From NCBI RefSeq assembly GCF_002105285.1, contig NZ_MUHR01000006.1, forward strand, positions 372,001 to 436,000: 64,000 nucleotides of DNA, written 5' to 3'. A program made the translations under genes and the position numbers. The notes under the pieces are model-generated. The model ran no database searches. It saw nothing but the letters and a program-made list of their open reading frames with translations, and was not told where the DNA came from. Position 1 is the first letter of the stretch. Each line of letters opens with the position of its first letter. This stretch comes from Planktotalea arctica (GTDB taxonomy: Bacteria > Pseudomonadota > Alphaproteobacteria > Rhodobacterales > Rhodobacteraceae). Below are positions 8,698-18,056 of this stretch, one piece after another.

Positions 8698-8970
8698 ATG
8701 CGTTTGATTTGTCCGGTGTGCGGTGAGAGAGATCGCCGCGAGTTTTATTATATGGGGGATGCGGTGGCTTTGCAGCGCCCTGAACCGGACGCGGGCGCGG
8801 CGGAGTGGGATGATTATGTGCATCTGCGCGAGAACCCTGCAGGCGTGACGCGCGATTTGTGGCAGCACGAGGCTGGCTGCGCCGCTTGGATCGTGGTTAG
8901 GCGCAATACGGTGACGCATGAAGTGCTTGAATCGGTTTTGGCCACCGATTTGAAAGGGGCAAGCGCATGA
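8698..8970 (+). CDS. soxD: Sarcosine oxidase subunit delta
   Basis: 90 residues beginning MRLICPVCGERDRREFYYMG. CPVC with a later His and Cys (WQHEAGCAAWIVVRRN) forms the zinc site known in this small subunit. The ATG at 8698 is preceded by GGGGGA; an in-frame TTG 12 bp upstream is less likely. The stop overlaps the soxA ATG (ATGA). Delta is a structural subunit of the tetramer without a redox cofactor. Confidence 0.92.
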   Translation: MRLICPVCGERDRREFYYMGDAVALQRPEPDAGAAEWDDYVHLRENPAGVTRDLWQHEAGCAAWIVVRRNTVTHEVLESVLATDLKGASA

Positions 8971-11897
8971 GGGTGAATGGCAAAGGTTTGATCGATCGCT
9001 CGCGCCCTGTGAGCTTCACCTTTGACGGCACGCGCTTGCAAGGGTTTGCGGGGGACACCGTCGCGTCGGCGCTGCTGGCCAATGACATTCGCCTCATGGC
9101 GCGTTCGTTCAAATACCACCGCCCGAGGGGCGTGCTGAGCGCGGGGAGCGAAGAGCCGAACGCTTTGATCACCGTGAAGCGCGGCAGCGACGCGGAGCCG
9201 AATGTGCGCGCTACGGTGCAGGAGATCTATGAGGGGCTTGAGGTGCGGTCGCAGAACGCCTGGCCTTCGCTGGGATTTGATGCGCTGGGCGTGAACGACC
9301 TGGCTGCGCCGTTCTTTAGTGCGGGTTTCTATTACAAGACCTTCATGTGGCCCCGCGCCTTTTGGGAGCGGGTTTACGAGCCGCTGATCCGGCGCGCAGC
9401 GGGGCTTGGCGGGGTGAGTGGCACTGCGAGCGCGGCTGAGTATGAGAAGGCTTTTGCCTTTTGTGATCTGCTGGTGATCGGCGCGGGGCCTGCGGGTCTT
9501 ATGGCCGCGCTCGAGGCCGGGCGCGCTGGCGTAGATGTCATACTCGCGGATGAGGATGTGCAGGCGGGGGGGCGCTTGCTCTCTGAGACGCATGGCGTTG
9601 AAGGCCTCTCGGGAAGTGATTGGGCCGCGCGCGCGATTGCAGAGCTTGCGAGCATGGAGAACGTGCGCATCATGGCGCGCACCACGGTGACGGGAGCCTA
9701 TGATCAAAGCACGTTCGGCGCATTGGAGCGGGTCAGCCAGCATCATGCGCCAAGTAAGGATGCACCGCGCGCCTGTTTCTGGCGCATTGTCGCCAAGCGC
9801 AGCATTCTGGCAGCGGGGGCTCTCGAGCGTCCCGTGGCGTTTCAGAACAACGACCGCCCCGGGATCATGACAGCAAGCGCTGTGCGCAGCTACCTCAACC
9901 GCTGGGGCGTTGCACCGGGGCGCAATGTGGTAGTGTTCGGCAATAACGACGACGCGCACCGCACGGCGCATGATTTGCGCGCAGCGGGTGTGCATGTGGC
10001 CGCGCTGGTGGATAGCCGCCCTGATGCGCGGGTGACGGGAGATTTTCCTGTGTTTACAGGTGCGCAGGTTTGCGGTTCGACCGGCCGACAAGGGCTGGAG
10101 GCCGTCACCATTCGCACGCAAAGCGGCACGGAGAAGATTGCGACCGAATGCCTGGCCATGTCGGGGGGGTGGAACCCCTCGGTGCATTTGACCTGCCACA
10201 TGAACGGGCGACCCGAATGGCGAGATGACATTGCCAGTTTTGTGCCGAAAGGGGGTGCTATTCCAGGGATGGTGACGGCGGGTGCGTGCAATGGTGCGTT
10301 CTCGACCCACGGTGCTTTGGCCGAGGGGCAGGCGGCCGCGATGGAGACGTTGGAGGCGCTGGGCAAAAAGGGGGCCAAGTCCGATTTGCCCGATGCAGAG
10401 GATACGCCCTACCGTATGAGTCCGCTTTGGGCCGTAGGCGGCACGGGGCGCGCATGGCTCGATTTCCAGAACGATGTGACTGTGAAGGACGTCAAACAAG
10501 CGGCTAAGGAAAACTTCCGCTCGGTCGAGCATATGAAACGCTATACCACGCAAGGCATGGCGACGGATCAGGGCAAGAACTCTAACGTCAACGCTTTGGC
10601 GATTTTGGCTGATGTGACCGGGCGTGGGATACCCGAGACGGGGACGACAACCTTCCGTCCGCCCTATTCGCCTGTACCAATTGCCGCGATGGGGGCAGGG
10701 GCGCAAGGCAAAGGTTTTGCGCCGGAGCGTTTGACCACGTCGCACCACAGTACGGTTAAGCGCAAAGCGCCGATGATTGAGGCGGGGATGTGGTATCGTC
10801 CGAGCTATTTCCCAGTGCCGGGGGAAAGCCATTGGCGTCAATCATGCGACCGAGAAGTGAACATGGTGCGCGACACGGTCGGTGTCTGTGATGTCAGCAC
10901 GCTGGGGAAGATCGATGTGCAAGGGCCGGATGCGGCGGCGTTTCTGGATTTTGTTTACACTAATACCTTCAGCACGCTGAAGCCTGGGCGTGTGCGCTAC
11001 GGACTAATGCTGCGCGAGGATGGCACAGTGATGGATGACGGCACCACTGCGCGTCTGTCTGATACCCATTACGTGATGACCACGACCACCGCTGCGGCAG
11101 GCGCTGTGATGCGACACCTCGAATTTGTGCACCAGTGTTTGCGCCCCGAGTTGGACGTGTCAATGATATCAGTGACGGAGCAATGGGCGCAGTTTGCCGT
11201 TGCAGGACCTAAATCGCGCGAATTGCTCAATGGCCTGCTGGATATGCTGATAGACAACGACAGCTTTCCGTTCATGGCCTGCGGGCCTGTGAGCGTTGGC
11301 GGCGTTGATGCGCGCCTGTTCAGGATTTCATTCTCGGGCGAGCATGCCTACGAGATTGCCGTGCCTGCGCGTTATGGGGCGTCTTTGTTCGAGGCCTTGA
11401 ACGAGAAGGCGGCAGCGCTGGGCGGTGGACCCTACGGGATGGAGGCGCTGAATGTGCTGCGCATCGAGAAGGGCTTTATCACGCACGCGGAAATTCACGG
11501 GCGGGTGACGGCTTTTGATATCGGCATGGAGCGGATGATTTCGGCCAAAAAGGATTGCATCGGCCAGACCATGGCCGCGCGGCCCGGGCTGCTGGGCGCC
11601 GAGCGTGAGCAGCTTGTGGGTTTGAAACCCATTGGCGCGGTGAAGCAACTGACGGCGGGGGCGCATCTGTTTGATCCAGAGAACCCTGCGACGCGGGAAC
11701 ACTCGGAGGGCTATGTCACGTCTGTGGGCTTTTCGCCGACGATGGGCGTTTTCCTTGGCATGGGCTTTCTCAAGAATGGCCGTGCGCGTCATGGGCAGAC
11801 GGTGAAGCTGGTCGATCATATGCGCGGGATTGAAACGCTATGCGAGGTGCATGGGCCTGTCTTGCATGATCCGGAAGGGGGTAAGACCCGTGGTTGA
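8967..11897 (+). CDS. soxA: Sarcosine oxidase subunit alpha
   Basis: 976 residues, close to the usual ~1000. The N-terminus (FTFDGTRLQGFAGDTVASAL) is the ferredoxin-like fold of this subunit. A dinucleotide-binding motif LLVIGAGPAGLMAALEAGRA lies at about residues 168-187, with a second nucleotide fold near 320. The C-terminal third is a GcvT-like tetrahydrofolate domain, starting near the YRPSYFPVPGESHWRQ segment. Alpha binds the non-covalent cofactors and tetrahydrofolate and forms 5,10-methylene-THF. The start overlaps soxD, and its last bases overlap soxG. Confidence 0.94.
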   Translation: MRVNGKGLIDRSRPVSFTFDGTRLQGFAGDTVASALLANDIRLMARSFKYHRPRGVLSAGSEEPNALITVKRGSDAEPNVRATVQEIYEGLEVRSQNAWPSLGFDALGVNDLAAPFFSAGFYYKTFMWPRAFWERVYEPLIRRAAGLGGVSGTASAAEYEKAFAFCDLLVIGAGPAGLMAALEAGRAGVDVILADEDVQAGGRLLSETHGVEGLSGSDWAARAIAELASMENVRIMARTTVTGAYDQSTFGALERVSQHHAPSKDAPRACFWRIVAKRSILAAGALERPVAFQNNDRPGIMTASAVRSYLNRWGVAPGRNVVVFGNNDDAHRTAHDLRAAGVHVAALVDSRPDARVTGDFPVFTGAQVCGSTGRQGLEAVTIRTQSGTEKIATECLAMSGGWNPSVHLTCHMNGRPEWRDDIASFVPKGGAIPGMVTAGACNGAFSTHGALAEGQAAAMETLEALGKKGAKSDLPDAEDTPYRMSPLWAVGGTGRAWLDFQNDVTVKDVKQAAKENFRSVEHMKRYTTQGMATDQGKNSNVNALAILADVTGRGIPETGTTTFRPPYSPVPIAAMGAGAQGKGFAPERLTTSHHSTVKRKAPMIEAGMWYRPSYFPVPGESHWRQSCDREVNMVRDTVGVCDVSTLGKIDVQGPDAAAFLDFVYTNTFSTLKPGRVRYGLMLREDGTVMDDGTTARLSDTHYVMTTTTAAAGAVMRHLEFVHQCLRPELDVSMISVTEQWAQFAVAGPKSRELLNGLLDMLIDNDSFPFMACGPVSVGGVDARLFRISFSGEHAYEIAVPARYGASLFEALNEKAAALGGGPYGMEALNVLRIEKGFITHAEIHGRVTAFDIGMERMISAKKDCIGQTMAARPGLLGAEREQLVGLKPIGAVKQLTAGAHLFDPENPATREHSEGYVTSVGFSPTMGVFLGMGFLKNGRARHGQTVKLVDHMRGIETLCEVHGPVLHDPEGGKTRG

Positions 11898-12411
11898 ATT
11901 ACTTGCGAAATCGCCCGCTGAGGGTTTGTTGCCCTATGCGAAGGGCGCGGTTGAATTGAGTGAACTGGCCCTGGGCAAGGCGGCGTCGATTGCGCCGTTC
12001 AAAGGGCAGTTGGACGCGGTTGAAAAGGCGCTTGGGCAAGGTTTTCCCAAAGTTGGCCGCACTACAGGACATGTGGTCTGGTTTAGCCAAGGGCAGTATT
12101 TGGCCATTGCAATGGATATACCGGATGCGCTGGGCAAATATGCTGCGATCACCGATCAAAGCGATGCGTGGTGCGCGTTGGAGTTAAAGGGCGCGGCTGC
12201 AGAGGATGTGCTTGCGCGGCTTGTTCCTATTGATTTGCGCCAAAGCCAATTCAAACGTGGCCACTGCGCGCGCACGCAATTGGGGCATATGCCGCTGCAC
12301 ATCACGCGCACGGGCAATGATGCGTTCAGGCTGCTTTCCTTCCGCTCCATGGCGGGAACGATGGTGCATGAGATCAGCCGCGCCATGGACTTGCTGGCTG
12401 CGCGCAGGTGA
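11890..12411 (+). CDS. soxG: Sarcosine oxidase subunit gamma
   Basis: 174 residues from a GTG at 11890 inside the soxA end, with GGAAGGGGG about 8-14 bp upstream. A longer frame from 11830 would run deep into soxA and adds sequence unlike the family. The product has the gamma-subunit pattern (KVGRTTGHVVWFSQGQYLAI, later LVPIDL and GNDAFRLLSFRSMAGTMV). It shares the GcvT-like fold and completes the tetramer. No folate-recycling genes (glyA, folD, purU) or transporter follow in this window. Confidence 0.85.
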   Translation: MVELLAKSPAEGLLPYAKGAVELSELALGKAASIAPFKGQLDAVEKALGQGFPKVGRTTGHVVWFSQGQYLAIAMDIPDALGKYAAITDQSDAWCALELKGAAAEDVLARLVPIDLRQSQFKRGHCARTQLGHMPLHITRTGNDAFRLLSFRSMAGTMVHEISRAMDLLAARR

Positions 12412-12464
12412 CTTTGAGGCGGTGCTGCTCTAAATAGACGACAAAGTTTGAGGAGTGTTGCCAC

Positions 12465-12773
12465 ATGATCCGTTTCGCTTTGTTCGCCGCCTTGAGTGCG
12501 GGAGTTGCTATGCCCGTCGCTGCGCAGTCCAAAAAGGACAGGTTTTGCGAGGAATTGGCCTATGCCAGTCAACAATTGGCGGATTTGCGCATTGGGGGCA
12601 GTGATGAAACCGAAGCGATGCTAAGCGTTGCAGGCCAATATGAAGAGGGTCAGGTCAACCATTTGCAGATGATGCCCTACCTTAGCAGCTTCGTGTATGG
12701 CTTGAGCGATGAGCAACTTAAGGGCGATGTCGAGGGCGCGTTCGCCGAGCAGTGCAAAGGCTTCAAAGGGTAA
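12465..12773 (+). CDS. Small periplasmic protein of unknown function
   Basis: 102 residues with a clear Sec signal peptide (MIRFALFAALSAGVAMPVAAQ, probable cleavage after AQ at about residue 21) and an acidic helical mature part with two Cys residues. AGGAGTG precedes the ATG. It lies 53 bp after soxG and 36 bp before dnaG. I do not recognise a family. Confidence 0.7.
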   Translation: MIRFALFAALSAGVAMPVAAQSKKDRFCEELAYASQQLADLRIGGSDETEAMLSVAGQYEEGQVNHLQMMPYLSSFVYGLSDEQLKGDVEGAFAEQCKGFKG

Positions 12774-12809
12774 CTGGACTCTGGCCCTGCAAGGGCGGAT
12801 AATCACGCG

Positions 12810-14768
12810 ATGAGTTTGCCCCCCGGTTTCATAGATGAGTTGCGCACGCGCCTGAGCCTGTCCCAAGTGGTCGGGCGCAAAGTGATGTGGGATTCGCGAA
12901 AATCCAATCAGGGCAAGGGTGATATGTGGGCACCGTGCCCCTTTCATCAGGAAAAATCTGCGTCTTTTCATGTAGATGACCGCAAGGGTTTTTATTATTG
13001 CTTTGGCTGTCAGGCCAAGGGCGATGCGATTTCCTTTGTGCGCGAGACAGAGAATGTGGGCTTCATGGAAGCCATTGAAATTCTCGCGGGGGAGGCGGGC
13101 ATGGAAGTGCCCAAGCGCGACCCTCAAGCGCAGGAAAAAGCGGACGAGCGCACGGAACTGGCGGCTGTCATGGAGCAAGCGGTGCAGTTCTTTCGCCTGC
13201 AACTGCTCACTGGCGGCGCAGCGGATGCGCGCGGCTATCTGGAGCGGCGTGGCCTTGATGATGCGGCGCTGCAGCGCTTCGAGGTTGGTTTTGCGCCCGA
13301 TGCTTGGCAGGGGCTTTGGGATCACTTGAGTGGCAAAGGGATTTCGGGTGAGCAGATTCTTGCAGCAGGGCTTGGCAAACCCTCGAGCAAGGGCGGCAAG
13401 CCATACGATACCTTTCGCAATCGCATCATGTTTCCGATCCGTGATGCACGCGGGCGCTGCACTGCGTTTGGCGGGCGCGCGATGGACCCGAATGACAATG
13501 CAAAATATCTTAACTCGCCTGAAACGATTTTGTTCGATAAGGGCCGTAGCCTTTATAATCACGGCCCCGCGCGCGAGGCCGCGGGCAAGGGTGCGCCGCT
13601 AATCGTAGCAGAGGGCTATATGGATGTAATCGCGTTGGCACAGGGCGGTTTCGGCGCTTGCGTAGCGCCCCTTGGCACGGCGATCACGGAAAACCAGTTG
13701 CATTTGCTCTGGCGCATTTCTGACGAGCCGCTCATCGCGCTAGATGGGGATACAGCGGGCCTGCGCGCAGCGCAGCGCCTGATCGATCTGGCATTGCCGC
13801 TGCTGGAGGCGGGCAAGAGCCTGCGCTTTGCGTTGATGCCAGAGGGCAAAGACCCCGATGATCTGATCCGTAGCGATGGGCGCGAGGCGGTGCAGGCGGT
13901 TCTGGATAAGGCGATGCCGATGGTGCAGCTTTTGTGGGACAAAGAGATCGAGGGCAAGAATTTTGACAGTCCCGAGCGCAAGGCGGCGCTGGACAAGATA
14001 TTGCGTGAAAAGATCATGCTGATCCGTGATCCTTCGATCCGCTCGCACTATGGGCAGGCGATCAAGGATATGCGCTGGCAATTGTTTCGTGCCGGCAATA
14101 CGGGGGGCGGCGCGCGCAAAACCCCTTGGAAAAAGGGCGAATGGCGCAAGGACGTGCCTGCCAAGGCGATGGCTGGCACCAAGGCGTCGCTGCTGGCGGG
14201 GGCGGGTGAAGATACGCAGCGCCAGATGCGCGAAGCGGTGATTCTGGCCAGCCTGATCTGCACGCCCGATGTGGTTTCCGAGTTCGAGGGACAGTTGGAA
14301 GAGATGCAGCTTAGCACGGGCGAGCACGGGGCGCTTCGCGATTTGATTTTAAGCCATGCCCATGCTGGCGCAGAGACGTTGCGCGAAAAGATTATCGCCG
14401 CACGCGGCGCGGATAACCTTGAAAAACTGCTGAGCGCAGGCCATGTCGCAATAACGCCCTGCATTCGCCGACCCGGTGACAGCGAAATGGCGATGATGAC
14501 TGTATCTGAGGAACTGGCGAAGTTGGAAGCAGAGCAGGGATTGAGTGCGGAAGTAAGGGAAGCGGCGGAAGATCTGGGCGGACTTGCCGACGAGAGTGTT
14601 ACATGGCGCCTAGGGCAAGCGGCTCAAGCGCGCAATCTGGCGATGCGTAGCGAGCATGAAGATAAGGCGGAATATGACACTGGTCCCAACGGCGCGCGAA
14701 TCAACCGCGAAGAAAGAAGTGCCTTTGACGAGTTGCTGGCGAAGTTGAACGTGACCAAAGAGCCTTGA
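12810..14768 (+). CDS. dnaG: DNA primase
   Basis: 652 residues. The N-terminal CHC2 zinc finger is visible (CPFHQEKSASFHVDD, then YYCFGCQAKGD, about residues 40-70), then the RNA polymerase-like core and a Toprim domain (VAEGYMDVIALAQGGFGA, later IALDGDTAGLRAAQRL). The C-terminal helicase-interaction domain is diverged, as is usual in alphaproteobacteria. It makes RNA primers at the replication fork together with DnaB. It is followed by rpoD, the widespread dnaG-rpoD pairing, across a 177-bp gap with its own promoter features. Confidence 0.96.
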   Translation: MSLPPGFIDELRTRLSLSQVVGRKVMWDSRKSNQGKGDMWAPCPFHQEKSASFHVDDRKGFYYCFGCQAKGDAISFVRETENVGFMEAIEILAGEAGMEVPKRDPQAQEKADERTELAAVMEQAVQFFRLQLLTGGAADARGYLERRGLDDAALQRFEVGFAPDAWQGLWDHLSGKGISGEQILAAGLGKPSSKGGKPYDTFRNRIMFPIRDARGRCTAFGGRAMDPNDNAKYLNSPETILFDKGRSLYNHGPAREAAGKGAPLIVAEGYMDVIALAQGGFGACVAPLGTAITENQLHLLWRISDEPLIALDGDTAGLRAAQRLIDLALPLLEAGKSLRFALMPEGKDPDDLIRSDGREAVQAVLDKAMPMVQLLWDKEIEGKNFDSPERKAALDKILREKIMLIRDPSIRSHYGQAIKDMRWQLFRAGNTGGGARKTPWKKGEWRKDVPAKAMAGTKASLLAGAGEDTQRQMREAVILASLICTPDVVSEFEGQLEEMQLSTGEHGALRDLILSHAHAGAETLREKIIAARGADNLEKLLSAGHVAITPCIRRPGDSEMAMMTVSEELAKLEAEQGLSAEVREAAEDLGGLADESVTWRLGQAAQARNLAMRSEHEDKAEYDTGPNGARINREERSAFDELLAKLNVTKEP

Positions 14769-14818
14769 ATTGGCACTTTGGTGAGGATTAAGTAAAGAAA
14801 TCAGGGTAAACGGGTTTT

Positions 14819-14910
14819 CGAATCACCTCTGTGCGATATGATTCGGTTAATGCGAATCATCTAACTACTTGATGTGCCGGAGAGATGCCGGAACTTTGAG
14901 AGCGAATCAC
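14819..14910 (+). promoter_or_regulatory. rpoD upstream region with four GANTC sites and an 8-bp inverted repeat
   Basis: In the 177-bp dnaG-rpoD gap, GANTC occurs at 14820-14824, 14840-14844, 14854-14858 and 14904-14908. Two of them form a perfect dyad, ATGATTCG at 14838-14845 and CGAATCAT at 14853-14860, around GTTAATG. GANTC is the methylation target of CcrM in alphaproteobacteria, and the methylation state can affect GcrA-dependent promoters. That this controls rpoD is inference. Confidence 0.45.
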
Positions 14911-14945
14911 GACACGGGGCTCTGGCCTCAAACAGGAGCATTTAC

Positions 14946-16922
14946 ATGGCCGCCAAAGATAATGACGACCGTAAATCGGACGATCAGGACGCAGCACATA
15001 CGCTTGATATGAGCCAAACCGCCGTCAAGAAGATGATCGCCGACGCTCGTGAGCGCGGATATATCACCTATGATCAACTGAACGCGGTTTTGCCGCCCGA
15101 TCAGGTCAGTTCGGACCAGATCGAGGACGTGATGTCGATGCTCTCCGAAATGGGCATTCAGGTGACCGAAGAGGACGAAGAAGAAGAAGACAAAGGTGCG
15201 ACCGATCTGGTCGCAGCCGGCACCAACAAAGAGGTCACGCTTTCCAGTGGAACGGCTGAAAAGCTGGACCGCACCGATGATCCCGTACGCATGTATTTGC
15301 GCGAAATGGGCTCGGTCGAATTGCTATCGCGCGAGGGCGAGATTGCGATCGCCAAACGCATCGAGGCTGGCCGCAACACGATGATTGCAGGGCTTTGCGA
15401 AAGCCCGCTGACGTTTCAGGCGATAACCATCTGGCGCGACGAACTCCTCTCCGAGGATATTTTGCTGCGCGATGTTATTGATCTCGAAGCGACTTTTGGC
15501 AACACAATGGGCGAAGAAGAAACGACGCCAGTTGTACCCGTGGCCGCCAATTCCGCGGCTGCCCCAAAAAACGATGGTGCTACCGAGCTTGACGCGGATG
15601 GCAATCCGATCAGCAGCGACGACGATGATGATGACGAGGACGAGCAGGCCAACATGTCGCTTGCCGCGATGGAAGCGGCGCTCAAGCCGCAGGTCCTTGA
15701 GGCGCTTGATATCATCGCCGGAGATTATGAAAAGCTGGCCGAAATGCAGGACAGCCGTATTTCCGCGACGCTGAACGAGGACGACAGTTTCTCAAAGGTG
15801 CAAGAGGCGACCTACCAGAAGCTGCGCTCTGAAATTGTGCTTCTGGTCAATGAGCTGCACCTACACAACAACCGTATCGAAGCCTTGATCGATCAGCTCT
15901 ACGGCATCAACCGCCGCGTGATGAGCATCGACAGCTCCATCGTGAAACTGGCCGATCAGGCGCGCATCAACTGCCGTGAATTCGTCGAAGCGTACCGTGG
16001 ACGCGAGCTTGATCCCAACTGGCTTGAACAGATGGGCGAAAAGACCGGCCGTGGTTGGCAGATGTTCATCGAACGCTCCACCGATAAGGTCGAGGAACTT
16101 CGTGGCGACATGGCGCAAGTGGGTCAATATGTCGGCCTCGATATTTCCGAATTCCGCCGCATCGTTCAGCAGGTTCAAAAGGGCGAAAAAGAAGCGCGCC
16201 AAGCCAAGAAGGAAATGGTTGAAGCGAACCTGCGATTGGTGATTTCCATCGCCAAAAAATACACGAACCGCGGCCTGCAATTCCTTGATCTCATTCAGGA
16301 AGGCAACATCGGCCTGATGAAAGCCGTTGATAAGTTCGAATACCGACGCGGCTATAAATTCTCGACCTATGCGACATGGTGGATCCGCCAGGCGATCACG
16401 CGCTCCATTGCGGATCAGGCCCGCACGATCCGTATTCCGGTGCATATGATCGAAACGATCAACAAACTGGTGCGCACGGGCCGCCAGATGCTGCATGAGA
16501 TTGGCCGTGAGCCGACGCCAGAGGAATTGGCAGCCAAGCTGCAAATGCCGCTGGAAAAAGTGCGCAAGGTCATGAAAATTGCGAAAGAGCCAATTTCTTT
16601 GGAAACGCCGATTGGCGACGAAGAAGATAGCCAGCTTGGCGATTTCATTGAGGATAAGAATGCGGTTCTGCCCCTCGATAGCGCTATTCAGGAAAACCTC
16701 AAAGAGACCACGACACGGGTTCTGTCCTCTCTCACGCCGCGTGAAGAGCGGGTTTTGCGGATGCGTTTCGGCATCGGCATGAACACCGATCACACGCTCG
16801 AAGAAGTGGGGCAGCAATTCAGCGTGACGCGGGAGCGTATTCGCCAGATCGAGGCCAAGGCTTTGCGCAAACTCAAGCACCCGAGCCGTAGCCGCAAGCT
16901 GCGTAGCTTCTTGGATCAATAA
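14946..16922 (+). CDS. rpoD: RNA polymerase primary sigma factor (sigma-70)
   Basis: 658 residues from the ATG at 14946 with AGGAGC upstream; a longer frame from 14874 lacks such a site. Region 1.1 is at the N-terminus. A long non-conserved region follows, with an acidic run near residue 225 ([12 protein letters not shown]). Region 2 ([40 protein letters not shown]), region 3 and region 4 ([20 protein letters not shown]) are complete. It directs core polymerase to housekeeping promoters. Confidence 0.97.
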   Translation: MAAKDNDDRKSDDQDAAHTLDMSQTAVKKMIADARERGYITYDQLNAVLPPDQVSSDQIEDVMSMLSEMGIQVTEEDEEEEDKGATDLVAAGTNKEVTLSSGTAEKLDRTDDPVRMYLREMGSVELLSREGEIAIAKRIEAGRNTMIAGLCESPLTFQAITIWRDELLSEDILLRDVIDLEATFGNTMGEEETTPVVPVAANSAAAPKNDGATELDADGNPISSDDDDDDEDEQANMSLAAMEAALKPQVLEALDIIAGDYEKLAEMQDSRISATLNEDDSFSKVQEATYQKLRSEIVLLVNELHLHNNRIEALIDQLYGINRRVMSIDSSIVKLADQARINCREFVEAYRGRELDPNWLEQMGEKTGRGWQMFIERSTDKVEELRGDMAQVGQYVGLDISEFRRIVQQVQKGEKEARQAKKEMVEANLRLVISIAKKYTNRGLQFLDLIQEGNIGLMKAVDKFEYRRGYKFSTYATWWIRQAITRSIADQARTIRIPVHMIETINKLVRTGRQMLHEIGREPTPEELAAKLQMPLEKVRKVMKIAKEPISLETPIGDEEDSQLGDFIEDKNAVLPLDSAIQENLKETTTRVLSSLTPREERVLRMRFGIGMNTDHTLEEVGQQFSVTRERIRQIEAKALRKLKHPSRSRKLRSFLDQ

Positions 16923-16939
16923 ACGCGAAAGGGCGCGCT

Positions 16940-17218
16940 ATGTCGCTTTTCTCCCGTCTGTTCGGCTCTAAACATAAGAGCGAAAGCCCGGTAAAAACCA
17001 CGACAGTGGAGTATCAGGGCTTTCGCATCACGCCTCAACCGATGAAGGAAGCGCAGGGTTATCGCCTTTGTGCCGTCATTGAAAAAGAAGTGGGTGGTGC
17101 GGCCAAGTCCCATACACTTATTCGCGCGGATACGATCACGAGCCTTGATGAGTGCAACGCCGCCTCCATCGCGAAAGCCCGGCAGATGATCGACCAACAG
17201 GGCGAGCGATTGTTTTAG
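16940..17218 (+). CDS. HlyU-family protein
   Basis: 92 residues, MSLFSRLFGSKHKSE followed by EYQGFRITPQPMKEAQGYRL and a C-terminal Asp/Glu-rich helix. This matches the small alphaproteobacterial family named HlyU, which is different in fold from the Vibrio winged-helix HlyU. It starts 17 bp after rpoD and may be read through from it. No DNA-binding motif is obvious, so the activator label rests on family naming only. Confidence 0.75.
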   Translation: MSLFSRLFGSKHKSESPVKTTTVEYQGFRITPQPMKEAQGYRLCAVIEKEVGGAAKSHTLIRADTITSLDECNAASIAKARQMIDQQGERLF

Positions 17219-17270
17219 GCGTAGTCAAACGGCCTGAAGTAAGCGGTGAATCCTCTTCGAAGGAGCGCCT

Positions 17271-18056
17271 TTAACGACCTCTCCAAACCGGATCGCGCTT
17301 TTCGGCGAAAGCGCGCGCGCCCTCTAATTGGTCGTCCGATGTATACAGCGTTTCTATGGATTTGAACTGGCTCTTGGTGATCTTGTTGAGCGCGTCCTGA
17401 AACTTCATATCCTCCGCCTCGCGCACGACTTCCTTGATCGCGGCATAGACCAGCGGCGGACCGGAGGCGAGCAGTTGAGCGAGCTTGCGTGCTTGATTCA
17501 TCAAATCATGGGCAGGGTAGATGTGGTTAATCATTCCCCACTGTGCAGCTTCGTCCGCCTCGAGCCAGCGGCCCGTCAACAGCATTTCCATCGCAATATG
17601 ATAGGGGATCCGTTTGGGTAATTTAACGCTCGCAGCATCGGCCACCGTCCCAGAGCGGATTTCCGGCAGCGCGAAACTGGCGTGCTCTGCAGCAAGGATA
17701 ATGTCTGCGCTCAGGGCAAGTTCGAGACCGCCGCCGCAACAAATACCGTTCACAGCGGCGATAACAGGCTTGTTGAGATGGGGCAGTTCCTGAAGTCCGC
17801 CAAAGCCGCCAACGCCATAATCTCCGTCCACCGCATCGCCTTCGGCGGCAGCTTTCAGATCCCATCCGGGACAAAAAAACTTTTCGCCTGCGCCGGTGAT
17901 GATCGCAACGCGAAGATCAGGATCGTCGCGGAAGTCTTTGAAAACCTGCCCCATTATGCGGCTTGTTGCGAGATCGATCGCATTGGCCTTGGGGCGATCC
18001 AGTGTCACTTCGAGCACATGGCCCCTGCGTTCGGTTTTGATTGGTGTGTCGCTCAT
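17271..18056 (-). CDS. caiD: Enoyl-CoA hydratase/isomerase, carnitinyl-CoA dehydratase type
   Basis: 261 residues from the ATG at 18056, with AAGGAGAGG upstream. The crotonase oxyanion-hole segments are visible (VAIITGAGEKFFCPGWDLKA, then AAVNGICCGGGLELALSADI). Length and the partner genes fit CaiD, which interconverts crotonobetainyl-CoA and carnitinyl-CoA. The ATG overlaps the stop of the acyl-CoA ligase (ATGA). Another enoyl-CoA hydratase specificity is possible, as no caiB or carnitine transporter is in the window. Confidence 0.78.
   Translation of the reverse strand: MSDTPIKTERRGHVLEVTLDRPKANAIDLATSRIMGQVFKDFRDDPDLRVAIITGAGEKFFCPGWDLKAAAEGDAVDGDYGVGGFGGLQELPHLNKPVIAAVNGICCGGGLELALSADIILAAEHASFALPEIRSGTVADAASVKLPKRIPYHIAMEMLLTGRWLEADEAAQWGMINHIYPAHDLMNQARKLAQLLASGPPLVYAAIKEVVREAEDMKFQDALNKITKSQFKSIETLYTSDDQLEGARAFAEKRDPVWRGR

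Noticed and set aside
8814-10841. 675-codon open frame on the minus strand
   Set aside because: It lies wholly antisense to soxD/soxA, is rich in Arg, His and Pro as expected of a shadow frame in GC-rich DNA, and has no ribosome binding site.
15861-16919. 352-codon minus-strand frame
   Set aside because: Antisense to the conserved core of rpoD; its length follows from codon bias.
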